DNA of 60,500 nt from JAUYMM01 sp049301455 (lineage in GTDB: Bacteria; Patescibacteriota; Microgenomatia; UBA8517), in assembly GCA_049301455.1 (NCBI GenBank), contig JBAQKY010000025.1:1-60500 (forward strand). The letters run 5' to 3'. The position numbers and the translations under genes are program-made. Below the pieces are notes generated by a model. The model was given only the letters and a program-made list of their open reading frames with translations. It searched no databases and was not told the DNA's origin. Shown here one piece after another: positions 44,634-52,426 of the stretch. How positions within the stretch are numbered: position 1 is the first letter of the stretch; every line of letters begins with the position of its first letter.

Positions 44634-44695
44634 CAACAAAAAACCTCCTTGTGGGAGGTTGAAACGAACGCAAACTTCAACCTCCGTTAGGAAGT
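44634..44695 (-). promoter_or_regulatory. Phe attenuator of the pheST operon (four-strand antiterminator/terminator)
   Basis: Transcript order on the minus strand: strand 1 ACUUCC (44695-44690, last codons of the leader peptide), strand 2 GGAGGUUGAA (44685-44676), strand 3 UUCAACCUCC (44663-44654), strand 4 GGAGGUU (44648-44642) and U-run. Pairs 1:2 (6 bp, loop UAAC is the stop codon plus C), 2:3 (10 bp, perfect) and 3:4 (7 bp plus U6, intrinsic terminator) exclude one another as in trp/phe attenuators. A ribosome stalled on the Phe codons frees strand 2 and favours 2:3; one at the stop codon covers strand 2 and favours the terminator. Confidence 0.85.
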
Positions 44696-44731
44696 AAAGA
44701 AGAATGCAAAAAATGTATTATTTAAATTCAT
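44687..44731 (-). CDS. pheM: Phe-rich leader peptide (MNLNNTFFAFFFTS)
   Basis: 14 codons plus TAA. Five of 14 residues are Phe (codons 7, 8, 10, 11, 12). E. coli PheM, in the same position between rplT and pheS, is also 14 residues and Phe-rich. It acts in cis as a sensor of charged tRNA-Phe; the peptide itself needs no function. The ATG is 7 nt after the -10 of its own promoter, so it may start on a leaderless mRNA. Confidence 0.85.
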   Translation of the reverse strand: MNLNNTFFAFFFTS

Positions 44732-44738
44732 ATTGTTT

Positions 44739-44767
44739 ATATTATTACTTTGTTTTAAAAGATGCAA
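44739..44767 (-). promoter_or_regulatory. Promoter of the Phe leader peptide and pheST operon
   Basis: Minus strand TTGCAT (44762-44767), 17-bp spacer, TAATAT (44739-44744). It overlaps the end of rplT (stop at 44745-44747). Predicted start at or within a base of the leader ATG 44731. Confidence 0.65.
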
Positions 44768-45089
44768 CTATTTTTTCAAAAACAGTTGGATTTTTTGCGG
44801 CTACATCTGAAAGGATTTTTCTATCTAATTCAATTTTGTTTGTTTTTAAATTGTTAATAAGTCTTGAATATGAAGTTCCAAGAGATTTTGCAGCTGCTGA
44901 TAATCTAACAATCCACAAACTTCTTAAATCTCTTTTCTTAAGCTTTCTACCATGAAATGCATATGCACCAGCATGCATAACTGCTTCATGAGCAACTTTG
45001 TATCTTCTTGATCTTGCTGCATGAAAACCTTTAGCCTGTTTTAAGACTTTTCTGTGTTTTCTTGCTGCTAATGATTTTACTCTTGCCAT
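44745..45089 (-). CDS. rplT: 50S ribosomal protein bL20
   Basis: 114 aa. MARVKSLAARKHRKVLKQAKGFHAARSR... and RDLRSLWIVRLSAAAKSLGTSYSRLINNLK are the L20 signatures. Binds 23S rRNA early in assembly; in other bacteria it represses its own operon. Starts 1 nt after rpmI. Confidence 0.96.
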   Translation of the reverse strand: MARVKSLAARKHRKVLKQAKGFHAARSRRYKVAHEAVMHAGAYAFHGRKLKKRDLRSLWIVRLSAAAKSLGTSYSRLINNLKTNKIELDRKILSDVAAKNPTVFEKIVASFKTK

Positions 45090-45090
45090 A

Positions 45091-45312
45091 TTATTTCCCT
45101 GTTCCTTTCAAGACCTTACCTAAAAACTTTCTAAGTCTTCTTGCCAACACTTTCTTAACTGGTGTAACTCTTGATAATCTATTTAATCTATTCTTGCTTT
45201 TTGAGGCATTCAAATGTCTCTTGAAAGCTTTTCTACGCAAAACTTTACCATTCTTGGTAACTCTAATTCTATTTGTTACTAATTGCTTAGTTTTGACTTT
45301 TGTTTTTGCCAT
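45091..45312 (-). CDS. rpmI: 50S ribosomal protein bL35
   Basis: 73 aa, very basic: MAKTKVKTKQLVTNRIRVTKNGKVLRRKAFKRHLNASKSK fits L35. Its start lies 26 nt inside infC, so the two are translationally linked, probably holding L35 in step with IF-3. Confidence 0.93.
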   Translation of the reverse strand: MAKTKVKTKQLVTNRIRVTKNGKVLRRKAFKRHLNASKSKNRLNRLSRVTPVKKVLARRLRKFLGKVLKGTGK

Positions 45313-45838
45313 ATGTATTTGTTGGTGAAATTATCATTATTAGATTTCTGCCTAAGAACTTTGGCTTCATGTCTACATTAATTCCTTCACCTAAATCTTT
45401 CAATACTCTTCCCATCATGTCGTATCCAAATTGCTTTGAACCCAACTGTTTTATCTTAAAGTATACTACTAATTTTACTTTATCTTTACCCCTTAAAAAC
45501 TCATCAATTCTCTTCAAGCGAGTTTGATAATCTCCTTCACCTATAAAAGGTGTAAATCTTATCTCTTTTAAGCTACTTGGCTTACTCTTTTTCTGAGCTT
45601 CCTTAGCTTTCTTCTCCTCTTGATACTTAAATTTACCAAATTCAATAATTTTAGCTACAGGTGGATTAGCATTTGCTACAATTTCAATTAAATCGTCCCC
45701 TTTGTCTTGGGCCATTTTAATTGCTTCCTCCTTAGAAAATATCCCTAGCTGTTTACCTTCTGCGTCTAAGACGCGTAGTGTTTGAGCAGGAATTCTTTCG
45801 TTTAAACGCCAGTTATTACTGATACTTTTCAATTTCAA
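45287..45838 (-). CDS. infC: Translation initiation factor IF-3
   Basis: 183 aa. N-terminal domain NNWRLNERIPAQTLRVLDAEGKQLGIFSKEEA, linker VAKIIEFGKFKYQEEKK, and C-terminal domain LKEIRFTPFIGEGDYQTRLKRIDEFL. No ATG or GTG is available ahead of the conserved part: the start is TTG 45838 (or TTG 45832). The promoter TTGCTA-17-TACAAT ends 5 nt before TTG 45838, so a leaderless UUG start is predicted. Elsewhere infC is known for a rare AUU start that IF-3 itself discriminates against; a weak start here may serve the same purpose. Confidence 0.93.
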   Translation of the reverse strand: MKLKSISNNWRLNERIPAQTLRVLDAEGKQLGIFSKEEAIKMAQDKGDDLIEIVANANPPVAKIIEFGKFKYQEEKKAKEAQKKSKPSSLKEIRFTPFIGEGDYQTRLKRIDEFLRGKDKVKLVVYFKIKQLGSKQFGYDMMGRVLKDLGEGINVDMKPKFLGRNLIMIISPTNTYGKNKSQN

Positions 45839-45843
45839 TAGTG

Positions 45844-45872
45844 ATTGTACCTAAAAATGACAATAGTAGCAA
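45844..45872 (-). promoter_or_regulatory. Promoter of infC-rpmI-rplT
   Basis: Minus strand TTGCTA (45867-45872), 17-bp spacer, TACAAT (45844-45849). Confidence 0.6.
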
Positions 45873-45879
45873 GAAGATA

Positions 45880-46737
45880 TTATATTAATTTGTTTTTGAT
45901 GAAATCTTCAACAATATCTACTAATTCTATCTTTTTACCAGTAAAACTATGGTCTGTGTCTGAAATTGTTTCTATCTGAGCATTTGAGTTTTCATTCTTT
46001 AGCAGAGTAACCGTATCAACTCCTAGCATTTCATTCCATTCATCTGTGTCACAGATAACACCCAAAATAGGTACTTTTATGTTTTGGTAATAAACTAAAC
46101 CTTTACCTTTTCTTAGAGGTAACGCCTTTGATAGTTCGGAGCCTTCACTAAAACAATTTACATATGAATTTGCAGTTTTTGGTAATACTCCTGCATGGCA
46201 CAAATGAATTGAGGTGATTAATTCATGCCCTCTATCTTCCTTGATAAGTTCTAAAGCATTTATCATTGGATCAATCTTTTGTGTTTCTAAAAATTTCATT
46301 TGGCAACCGAATGAGTCTGCAAAACCTAGAAGTATCACTCCAATAATTTTATCCTTGTGTTTACCCTTTTCCATATAATATGTAACTTTTTCTGTTCCTA
46401 ATGAATGCCCTTGAAGAATTATTTTTTTGTAGCCTTTGTCTAATGCAAATTCTATCCATGTATCTATATCTATTAGGCATTCTTCAAACTTTTCTCTTGC
46501 GCAACCAGTTGCTTGCCAACTTTCTAGTGTGTAGTTACCTCTGTTGTTTGTAAATAAAACTGAAATGTCTAATTTGGGCAGTCTTTCAACAAACTCCCCT
46601 TCAAATTCCTCTGCATAGAAGCACGATCCTGTTCCATGAATATTTATTAGGATGGTGTCTTTTTTGCTGGTTTCAGATAGAAAGCCAAAAAGTGCAATGT
46701 CGTCAGAAGTTTTAACCTTTACTATTGGATAGTTCAT
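45880..46737 (-). CDS. Alpha/beta hydrolase (DUF1749-like)
   Basis: 285 aa from ATG 46737, 4 nt after the thrS stop. Nucleophile elbow GHSLGT (Ser), oxyanion HGTGS near residue 32, acid candidate in VICDTDEW and catalytic His in DTDHSFTG. No signal peptide, so cytoplasmic. The fold family covers esterases, peptidases and acyl transferases; the substrate is unknown. Translation appears coupled to thrS. Confidence 0.72.
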   Translation of the reverse strand: MNYPIVKVKTSDDIALFGFLSETSKKDTILINIHGTGSCFYAEEFEGEFVERLPKLDISVLFTNNRGNYTLESWQATGCAREKFEECLIDIDTWIEFALDKGYKKIILQGHSLGTEKVTYYMEKGKHKDKIIGVILLGFADSFGCQMKFLETQKIDPMINALELIKEDRGHELITSIHLCHAGVLPKTANSYVNCFSEGSELSKALPLRKGKGLVYYQNIKVPILGVICDTDEWNEMLGVDTVTLLKNENSNAQIETISDTDHSFTGKKIELVDIVEDFIKNKLI

Positions 46738-46741
46738 TGAA

Positions 46742-48481
46742 TTAAATCTTTTTGTCTTCAATCTCTTTTTTAACCATTTCTGTAAATTCAGACAATTTGT
46801 GATTTTTACTTTCTCCTGCACGATTTCTGACAGATACTTCATTATTTTCAATTTCTTTGTCACCTAAAACTAACATATATGGAACCTTTTCATTTTGGGC
46901 ATTTCTGATTTTATTACCAAGTGTTTCTGCTCTTTCATCAAGTTCTACTCTAATACCACTCTCTTTTAGTTGTTTAAGGACTTCATTTGCATAATCTAAA
47001 TGCTTTTCAGAAATTGGTAAAATTTTAATTTGGATAGGACTAAGCCAAGTTGGGAATGCGCCGCCAAAGTGTTCAATTAAAACACCTATAAATCTTTCAA
47101 GTGAACCATAGATAACTCTATGTATTGCAACAGGAGTCTTTGTCGTACCATCACTTGCTGAGTATTTTAAATTAAATCTTAATGGCTGTTGGAAATCCAA
47201 TTGTAATGTTCCCATCTGCCATTCTCTTCCAAGTGCATCTTTCATTAAAATATCAATTTTTGGTCCATAGAAGGCACCATCACCTTCAAGAACAAAATAA
47301 TCTTTTCCTGAATCTTCAAGCACCTGTTTAAGCTCGCTTTCAGCCTTGTCCCAAAGTTTTACATCACCCATGAATTTTTCAGGTCTTGTACCTAATCTGA
47401 ATTTGTACTTCAAATTAAATATTGAATAAAACCTTTCTGTTAAGGCAAATAACTTTTTATACTCATCAACTATTTGATCTTCTGTTACAAAAATATGTGC
47501 ATCGTCTTGCCTGAACTCTCTAATACGCAAGAGTCCGTTAAGTGTTCCAGATCTTTCGAATCTGTGAAGTGTGTCAGTATCGGAGAGCCTTAGTGGCAAA
47601 TCTCTGTATGATCTTGTTTCAGAGCCAAAAACAACCATAGCATTCGGACAATTCATTGGTTTTAAAGCATAAACTTCTCCTTCTTCTGTTTCACTCAAGA
47701 ACATATTTTCTTGATAATGATCCCAATGCCCTGATGTTTCGTATAATTCTTTTTTATTTATTAATGGAGAAAAGATTTCTTGGTAATTTTCTTTTTGATG
47801 TTCTACTCTCCAAAAATTTACAAGTTCATTGTATAAAGTAACTCCTTTCGGAAGCCAATATGCCATGCCTGGTGCGGTTTCGTGAAACATAAATAAACCA
47901 AGTTCTCTTCCTAACTTTTTATGATTTCTTTTTTCAGCTTCAGAAAGCATATTTATATAGTCATCAAGTTCTACTTTTGTTGGAAAACATGTTCCATATA
48001 TTCTAGTTAACATTTTATTTTTTTCATTACCTCTCCAATATGCACCTGCAATTGAAAGTAATTTAAAATGTTTTATTTCTGAATCTGGATGATTAACATG
48101 GCCGCCACGACACAAATCTGAATAGTTTCCAGAGTTGTAGAAAGTTAAATCTTTTCCTTCTCCTGAAAACTCTTCAATTAATTCTATTTTATATTCATTA
48201 TCTTTGTAGTACTCTTTTGCTTCATCTGTCGCTACGTCTTTTCTTTCAAAACCCTTCCATGATTTAACCAACTCCTTCATTTTGGATTCTATTTTCTCAA
48301 AATCGGATTCTGCGACTTTAACTTCTCCGAAGTCGAAGTCGTAATAGAAGCCATTTTCAATTGATGGTCCTATGGTTCTTTTGGCTGTTGGATATAGCTC
48401 TAAAACTGCAGCAGCAAGAAGGTGTGCACAGGAATGCCTTAAGTTGTCTAAATATTCTTTTGATTGTTTATCTGTCGCCAT
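46742..48481 (-). CDS. thrS: Threonyl-tRNA synthetase (no TGS domain)
   Basis: 579 aa against about 640; the N-terminal TGS domain is absent. The editing domain is present (HSCAHLLAAAV and DLCRGGHVNH). Class II core: motif 1 near WLPKGVTLYNELVNFWR, motif 2 FERSGTLNGLLRIREFRQDDAHIF, zinc ligand region ALKPMNCPNAM, motif 3 PVAIHRVIYGSLERFIGVLIEH. Anticodon-binding domain at the C-terminus (PIQIKILPISEKHLDYANEV...ELDERAETLGNKIRNAQ). Preceded by a T-box-like leader (48503-48612). Confidence 0.95.
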   Translation of the reverse strand: MATDKQSKEYLDNLRHSCAHLLAAAVLELYPTAKRTIGPSIENGFYYDFDFGEVKVAESDFEKIESKMKELVKSWKGFERKDVATDEAKEYYKDNEYKIELIEEFSGEGKDLTFYNSGNYSDLCRGGHVNHPDSEIKHFKLLSIAGAYWRGNEKNKMLTRIYGTCFPTKVELDDYINMLSEAEKRNHKKLGRELGLFMFHETAPGMAYWLPKGVTLYNELVNFWRVEHQKENYQEIFSPLINKKELYETSGHWDHYQENMFLSETEEGEVYALKPMNCPNAMVVFGSETRSYRDLPLRLSDTDTLHRFERSGTLNGLLRIREFRQDDAHIFVTEDQIVDEYKKLFALTERFYSIFNLKYKFRLGTRPEKFMGDVKLWDKAESELKQVLEDSGKDYFVLEGDGAFYGPKIDILMKDALGREWQMGTLQLDFQQPLRFNLKYSASDGTTKTPVAIHRVIYGSLERFIGVLIEHFGGAFPTWLSPIQIKILPISEKHLDYANEVLKQLKESGIRVELDERAETLGNKIRNAQNEKVPYMLVLGDKEIENNEVSVRNRAGESKNHKLSEFTEMVKKEIEDKKI

Positions 48482-48502
48482 ATTAAATATAATTATATAC
48501 TT

Positions 48503-48612
48503 AAGAAGACGATATCTCTATTGAAGATTCGTGGTTCCACTTCTCTTTTAACTCTTTCTCATTCAATTAATCTCTTTAGATTGGTTAATTCTAAATGCAA
48601 ACGATTAATTAA
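48503..48612 (-). promoter_or_regulatory. T-box-like riboswitch of thrS with very short Stem I
   Basis: Stem I: UUAAUUAAUC (48612-48603) pairs with GAUUAAUUGA (48572-48563), 10 bp; then UUUAGA (48595-48590) with UCUAAA (48580-48575); apical loop AUUAACCAA contains Thr codon ACC (48585-48583). Antiterminator: A1 GAGAAG (48545-48540) with CUUCUU (48508-48503); 7-nt bulge UGGAACC (48539-48533); A2 ACGAAUCU with AGAU-A-UCGU (48532-48509). GUGGAACCxCG matches the T-box consensus, and UGGA would pair with a tRNA ending UCCA. No terminator is visible after it; a 9-bp A/U hairpin abutting the thrS ATG is the only candidate switch partner. Confidence 0.72.
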
Positions 48613-48623
48613 CTGATACAAGT

Positions 48624-48652
48624 ATCATATTGCATTACTTGCTCTTTTGCAA
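48624..48652 (-). promoter_or_regulatory. Promoter of thrS and its leader RNA
   Basis: Minus strand TTGCAA (48647-48652), 17-bp spacer, TATGAT (48624-48629), partly inside the end of the upstream epimerase gene. Predicted start near 48617, five bases before Stem I. Confidence 0.6.
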
Positions 48653-49609
48653 ATTTGGATATTTTTTGTCTACTTGTTCTTTTACCCAATTGTAATGAAT
48701 TTTAATTGCATCTTTTAATTTCCATTTTGGTTTCCAACCTGTTGACTTAATTAATTTGTCGCTAAAGTTTCTTGCTTTAACTCCAACTGGTCCATCAATA
48801 TGTTTAATTTTTAAATTTTTGCCAGAAGCATCTATTACATATTCTGCTAATTTATTAACTTCTACATATTCATTACTGCCTAAATTAACTGGCTCTTCAA
48901 TTTTTGATTTCATTAGTGTCCTGATTCCGTTAATTAAATCTTCAATATATGTAAAGCAACGAACAGCCTTTCCATCTCCCCAGACTTCTAAAAACGTCCC
49001 ATCTTTGGCCATCGCAGCTTTACGACATAGATCATCAGCTGCTTTCGGTTTTAACCCTTCCCAAGTTCCTTCAGGTCCAAAAGTGGTATGAAATCTAGCT
49101 ATTCTAACTTTTGTCTTATATTTTCTGGCATAGGCCAAAATCATTCTTTCTGTGTATAATTTTTCCCAACCATATTCATTTTCAGGATGTGCTGGATAGG
49201 CGTCATCTTCAGTAATTACTTTTTCGCCAACTTTCATATCTCTATAAATACAAACAGATGATGAGAAGAAATATTTTTTAACATTGGCTTTTACAGCTTC
49301 ATCAATCATGTATGCATTAATTAAAACATTTGAATACATCATTTCAGTTTCTTTGGGTACCATGTATCCTGCACCACCTCTGTCTGCAGCTAATTGATAG
49401 ACTTCATCAAAACCACCCGTAATTTTTAATGCTTTTTGGCAATTTTCTTTAATGCGAAGATCTAGAAGTTTAAATTCATCTGCGGAAGTTTTTGAAAAAT
49501 CAGGTTTTTTAATATCAACACCGCGAACAAAGTAGCCTTCTTTTTTAAGTTTTCTGACAAGGTGTGTACCTACAAATCCTCCTGCTCCACAAACTAAAGC
49601 CTTTTTCAT
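48635..49609 (-). CDS. NAD-dependent epimerase, GDP-mannose 3,5-epimerase-like
   Basis: 324 aa extended SDR. Rossmann motif GAGGFVGTHL, then YQLAADRGGAGYM, SSSVCIYRD, the catalytic Y-x-x-x-K as YGWEKL, RIARFHTTFGPEGTWEG, AADDLCRKA and WGDGKAVRCFTYIED. The combination of GGAGYM, ACIY-like, FHxxxGPxGTWxG and CRKA closely follows plant GDP-mannose 3,5-epimerase, giving GDP-L-galactose or GDP-L-gulose in that family. Role in surface glycans is inferred. Confidence 0.75.
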   Translation of the reverse strand: MKKALVCGAGGFVGTHLVRKLKKEGYFVRGVDIKKPDFSKTSADEFKLLDLRIKENCQKALKITGGFDEVYQLAADRGGAGYMVPKETEMMYSNVLINAYMIDEAVKANVKKYFFSSSVCIYRDMKVGEKVITEDDAYPAHPENEYGWEKLYTERMILAYARKYKTKVRIARFHTTFGPEGTWEGLKPKAADDLCRKAAMAKDGTFLEVWGDGKAVRCFTYIEDLINGIRTLMKSKIEEPVNLGSNEYVEVNKLAEYVIDASGKNLKIKHIDGPVGVKARNFSDKLIKSTGWKPKWKLKDAIKIHYNWVKEQVDKKYPNLQKSK

Positions 49610-49649
49610 GTAACAACAATTTATATGAAGTTTTACTCGAAGTCAAATA

Positions 49650-51464
49650 TTACTTAATCCCCATTGATTTCTTACGTCTTGCTTCTGCTTCATCAAGAAT
49701 CATTTTTCTGATTCTGATTGTTTTTGGAGTTACTTCTACGAGTTCTGTGTCATCAATATATTCTAACGCATCATCCAAAAGCATTTCTTTTGGTGTATTG
49801 AAATGTTCTGCAGATCCATCACCTTTTGATCTCATGTTTGATAGTTGTTTTTCTTTACAAACGTTAACTTGCATATCACCAGCTCTACTGCTTTGTCCAA
49901 CAACTTGTCCTTTGTATACTTTTGTTGCAGGTCCAATAAATAATTGTCCTTGGTCTTGTACATTAACAAGTCCATAGAGTCTTGTTTCTCCTGTTTCAAA
50001 TGCAATCATTGATCCTCTATCTCTTTTTCTTGTAAAACCATCATCAGGTAGGTAATCAAAAAATGCAGTATTCATAATACCCATGCCTTTTGTGTCTGTA
50101 ATAAGTTCACCTCTAAAACCAATTAATTCCTTAGTTGAAACTGTAAACTCAAGCGCCACAATTCCTTCTTCGTTTTTATACATATCATCCATTTTGGCAT
50201 GTCTTACACCCATGTGTTGGATTACAACGCCTGAATGTTCCTCTGGGACGTCTATATAGACCTTTTCAAATGGGGTTAGGACCTTTCCATCTACTGTTTT
50301 GTTAATAACATATGGTCGTGATACTGCAAACTCATATCCCTCTCTTCTCATTCTTTCAATTAAAATTGCTAAATGTAGTTCTCCTCTTCCACAGACTGTC
50401 CATGTTCCATCAGGATTGTCATATACTTTCAAGGCTACGTCTGTGTCTAATTCTTTATATAGTCTTTCTCTAATTTGGCTTGAAGTTTTAAAATCTCCTT
50501 CACGTCCTCCAAATGGAGAATCGTTAACCATGAAGACCATCTTAACTGTTGGTTCTTCAATTGAAATAACTGGAAGCGGCATTGGGTTGTTTACATCTGC
50601 AATTGTTTCTCCAATTGTTGCATCAAGTATTCCAGTAACAGCAACGATATCGCCTGCAATAGCCTCAGTTTCTTCTTGTTTTGCCAAGCCTTTAAAAGTT
50701 GTGATTGATGTTATTTTTCCTTTTGATTGGACACCTTCTCTGTTTATGTGTATAACATCAGAATTTGCCAAAAGTTTTCCATTTTTAATTCTTCCAATAG
50801 CAATTCTTCCTTTGTAATTGTCTTTTCCGATATTACTAACAAGCATTTGAAGTGGTTTTTCAGGATCAGCATCAGGAGCTGGAACATAACTTAATATTTC
50901 TTCAAAAATAGGGGTAATATCTGTCATTATTGCAAGATCTGGTTCTTTTCCTGCTAAACCGTCTCGTCCTGATGCATAAATTGTAGGGAACATTGCAATA
51001 TCCTCACTTGCACCCAGTTCAACAAACAAATCAAATGTTTTTCCTTCTACCCACTTTGATCTTGCACCTTGCTTATCAATTTTATTAACTATGACAATAA
51101 TCTTAAGACCCATTTTGAGTGCGTGTTTTAAGACAAATCTGGTTTGAGGCATTGGACCTTCTTTGGCATCAACCAATAAGAGCGCTCCATCAGCCATTGA
51201 AAGAACACGTTCTACTTCACCACCAAAATCAGCATGGCCTGGAGTGTCAATGATGTTTATTTTTGTACCTTTGTACATTACTGAAGCATTTTTACTAAAA
51301 ATGGTGATTCCTCTTTCGCGTTCTAGATCATTACTGTCCATTATTGCTTCCTGATCAGCAACATCTTTTTTAAGTTCTGTGTGTGATTGACGCAAAAGTG
51401 CATCCACAAGTGTGGTTTTTCCATGATCAACGTGGGCAATGATAGCAACGTTTCGTATATCCAT
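49650..51464 (-). CDS. typA: Translational GTPase TypA/BipA
   Basis: 604 aa. GTPase motifs: IIAHVDHGKTTLVDALL (G1), RGITIFSKN (G2), IDTPGHADFGGEVER (G3), VNKIDKQGAR (G4). EF-G-like domains III and V and the BipA-specific C-terminal domain (DRGSMIAFETGETRLYGLVNVQDQGQLFIGP) follow. Ribosome-binding factor for 50S assembly and stress or cold. ATG 51464; TATAAT at 51482-51487 gives a leader of about 10 nt. Confidence 0.95.
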   Translation of the reverse strand: MDIRNVAIIAHVDHGKTTLVDALLRQSHTELKKDVADQEAIMDSNDLERERGITIFSKNASVMYKGTKINIIDTPGHADFGGEVERVLSMADGALLLVDAKEGPMPQTRFVLKHALKMGLKIIVIVNKIDKQGARSKWVEGKTFDLFVELGASEDIAMFPTIYASGRDGLAGKEPDLAIMTDITPIFEEILSYVPAPDADPEKPLQMLVSNIGKDNYKGRIAIGRIKNGKLLANSDVIHINREGVQSKGKITSITTFKGLAKQEETEAIAGDIVAVTGILDATIGETIADVNNPMPLPVISIEEPTVKMVFMVNDSPFGGREGDFKTSSQIRERLYKELDTDVALKVYDNPDGTWTVCGRGELHLAILIERMRREGYEFAVSRPYVINKTVDGKVLTPFEKVYIDVPEEHSGVVIQHMGVRHAKMDDMYKNEEGIVALEFTVSTKELIGFRGELITDTKGMGIMNTAFFDYLPDDGFTRKRDRGSMIAFETGETRLYGLVNVQDQGQLFIGPATKVYKGQVVGQSSRAGDMQVNVCKEKQLSNMRSKGDGSAEHFNTPKEMLLDDALEYIDDTELVEVTPKTIRIRKMILDEAEARRKKSMGIK

Positions 51465-51569
51465 ATGCAAAAGGAAAGCTAATTATATCCTATAGCGAGC
51501 TAAAAACAAAGTATCTGTTTCAAGCGAGATAAGAGGAGAAACATTCTTTACCTATGATTATTGTATCAT

Positions 51570-52310
51570 TTACTTTAATTTTTTGACAGCTTCAGTATCT
51601 ACATTGTAATAATATAGATTTTCAGGATCTTCTGTATCGCCAATTAATTTATTTGAAACTACCATTATTCTAGAGCAATTTTCATACTTTTCTGTATTTT
51701 TAATAATGTTGATATAGGCATCTGCAACTTTGTCGACGTCCATTGTATCTGACCATTCAAATTCATTGTCTTTGACTTCATCATTCAGTCTATGTTGAAG
51801 CGGTGTATTTACATATGACGGGAGTATATTAATAATTTTAAGGTTTTTATTCTCTAACGCTATGGCGTCAAAATAAATGTTAAGTGATGATTTTGAGGCA
51901 CTATATAATCCATAATCAATTCCAGTCCATCTATCGCTTGTTGAGGAAGTATTAATAATTAATCCACCTGCTAGTTTATTTTTTAATAGGGTTGTTAAAT
52001 AAATTGGTGCTTTAAAGTTTAAATCAAACATCTTGTAAAAATCTTCGCTAGTTAATTCTAACGACCTTAACTTAAATGCAGTTCCTGCGTTGTTTATAAG
52101 TAAGTCGATATTCTCCTCTTTGATTAATTTAGTGGTTTCTTTTATTTCTTCTTGATTATATAAATCACATTTGATCCAAACAAAGTTATTATTATCAATT
52201 TTAGTTTCAGATCTAGAAATACCATAGACTTTGTAACCTTCATTAAGAAGTTTTGAAGTAACAGAATATCCTATTCCATAGCTTGATCCTGTAACGATTG
52301 CAGTTTTCAT
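51570..52310 (-). CDS. Short-chain dehydrogenase/reductase (SDR)
   Basis: 246 aa classical SDR. Cofactor motif TGSSYGIGYSV (TGxxxGIG), NNAGTA, catalytic Ser-Tyr-Lys as NTSSTS and YSASK. Substrate not predictable. Directly downstream of two tRNA genes; a Shine-Dalgarno GGAG precedes the ATG but is folded in a 5-bp hairpin. Confidence 0.85.
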   Translation of the reverse strand: MKTAIVTGSSYGIGYSVTSKLLNEGYKVYGISRSETKIDNNNFVWIKCDLYNQEEIKETTKLIKEENIDLLINNAGTAFKLRSLELTSEDFYKMFDLNFKAPIYLTTLLKNKLAGGLIINTSSTSDRWTGIDYGLYSASKSSLNIYFDAIALENKNLKIINILPSYVNTPLQHRLNDEVKDNEFEWSDTMDVDKVADAYINIIKNTEKYENCSRIMVVSNKLIGDTEDPENLYYYNVDTEAVKKLK

Positions 52311-52316
52311 AAATTA

Positions 52317-52332
52317 CTCCGTATTTTCGGAG
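52317..52332 (-). promoter_or_regulatory. Hairpin that hides the SDR Shine-Dalgarno
   Basis: Transcript CUCCG (52332-52328), loop AAAAUA, CGGAG (52321-52317). CGGAG is the likely Shine-Dalgarno, 6 nt before ATG 52310. The hairpin lies 6 nt after the tRNA-Ala 3' end, so it could also mark tRNA processing. Confidence 0.45.
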
Positions 52333-52337
52333 CTTTG

Positions 52338-52408
52338 TGGACCTAGGGAGAATCGAACTCCCGTTACATGACTGCCAGCCACGTGTCCTACCATTGAACG
52401 ACAGGCCC
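52338..52408 (-). tRNA. tRNA-Ala (anticodon GGC)
   Basis: Acceptor GGGCCTG/TAGGTCC including the G3-U70 wobble that marks alanine tRNAs; D arm GTTC...GGAC; anticodon stem CGTGG/TCATG with loop CTGGCAG (GGC); T arm GGGAG-TTCGATT-CTCCC; discriminator A. CCA is not encoded. Confidence 0.92.
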
Positions 52409-52426
52409 AACATAACTAAAACCTTG

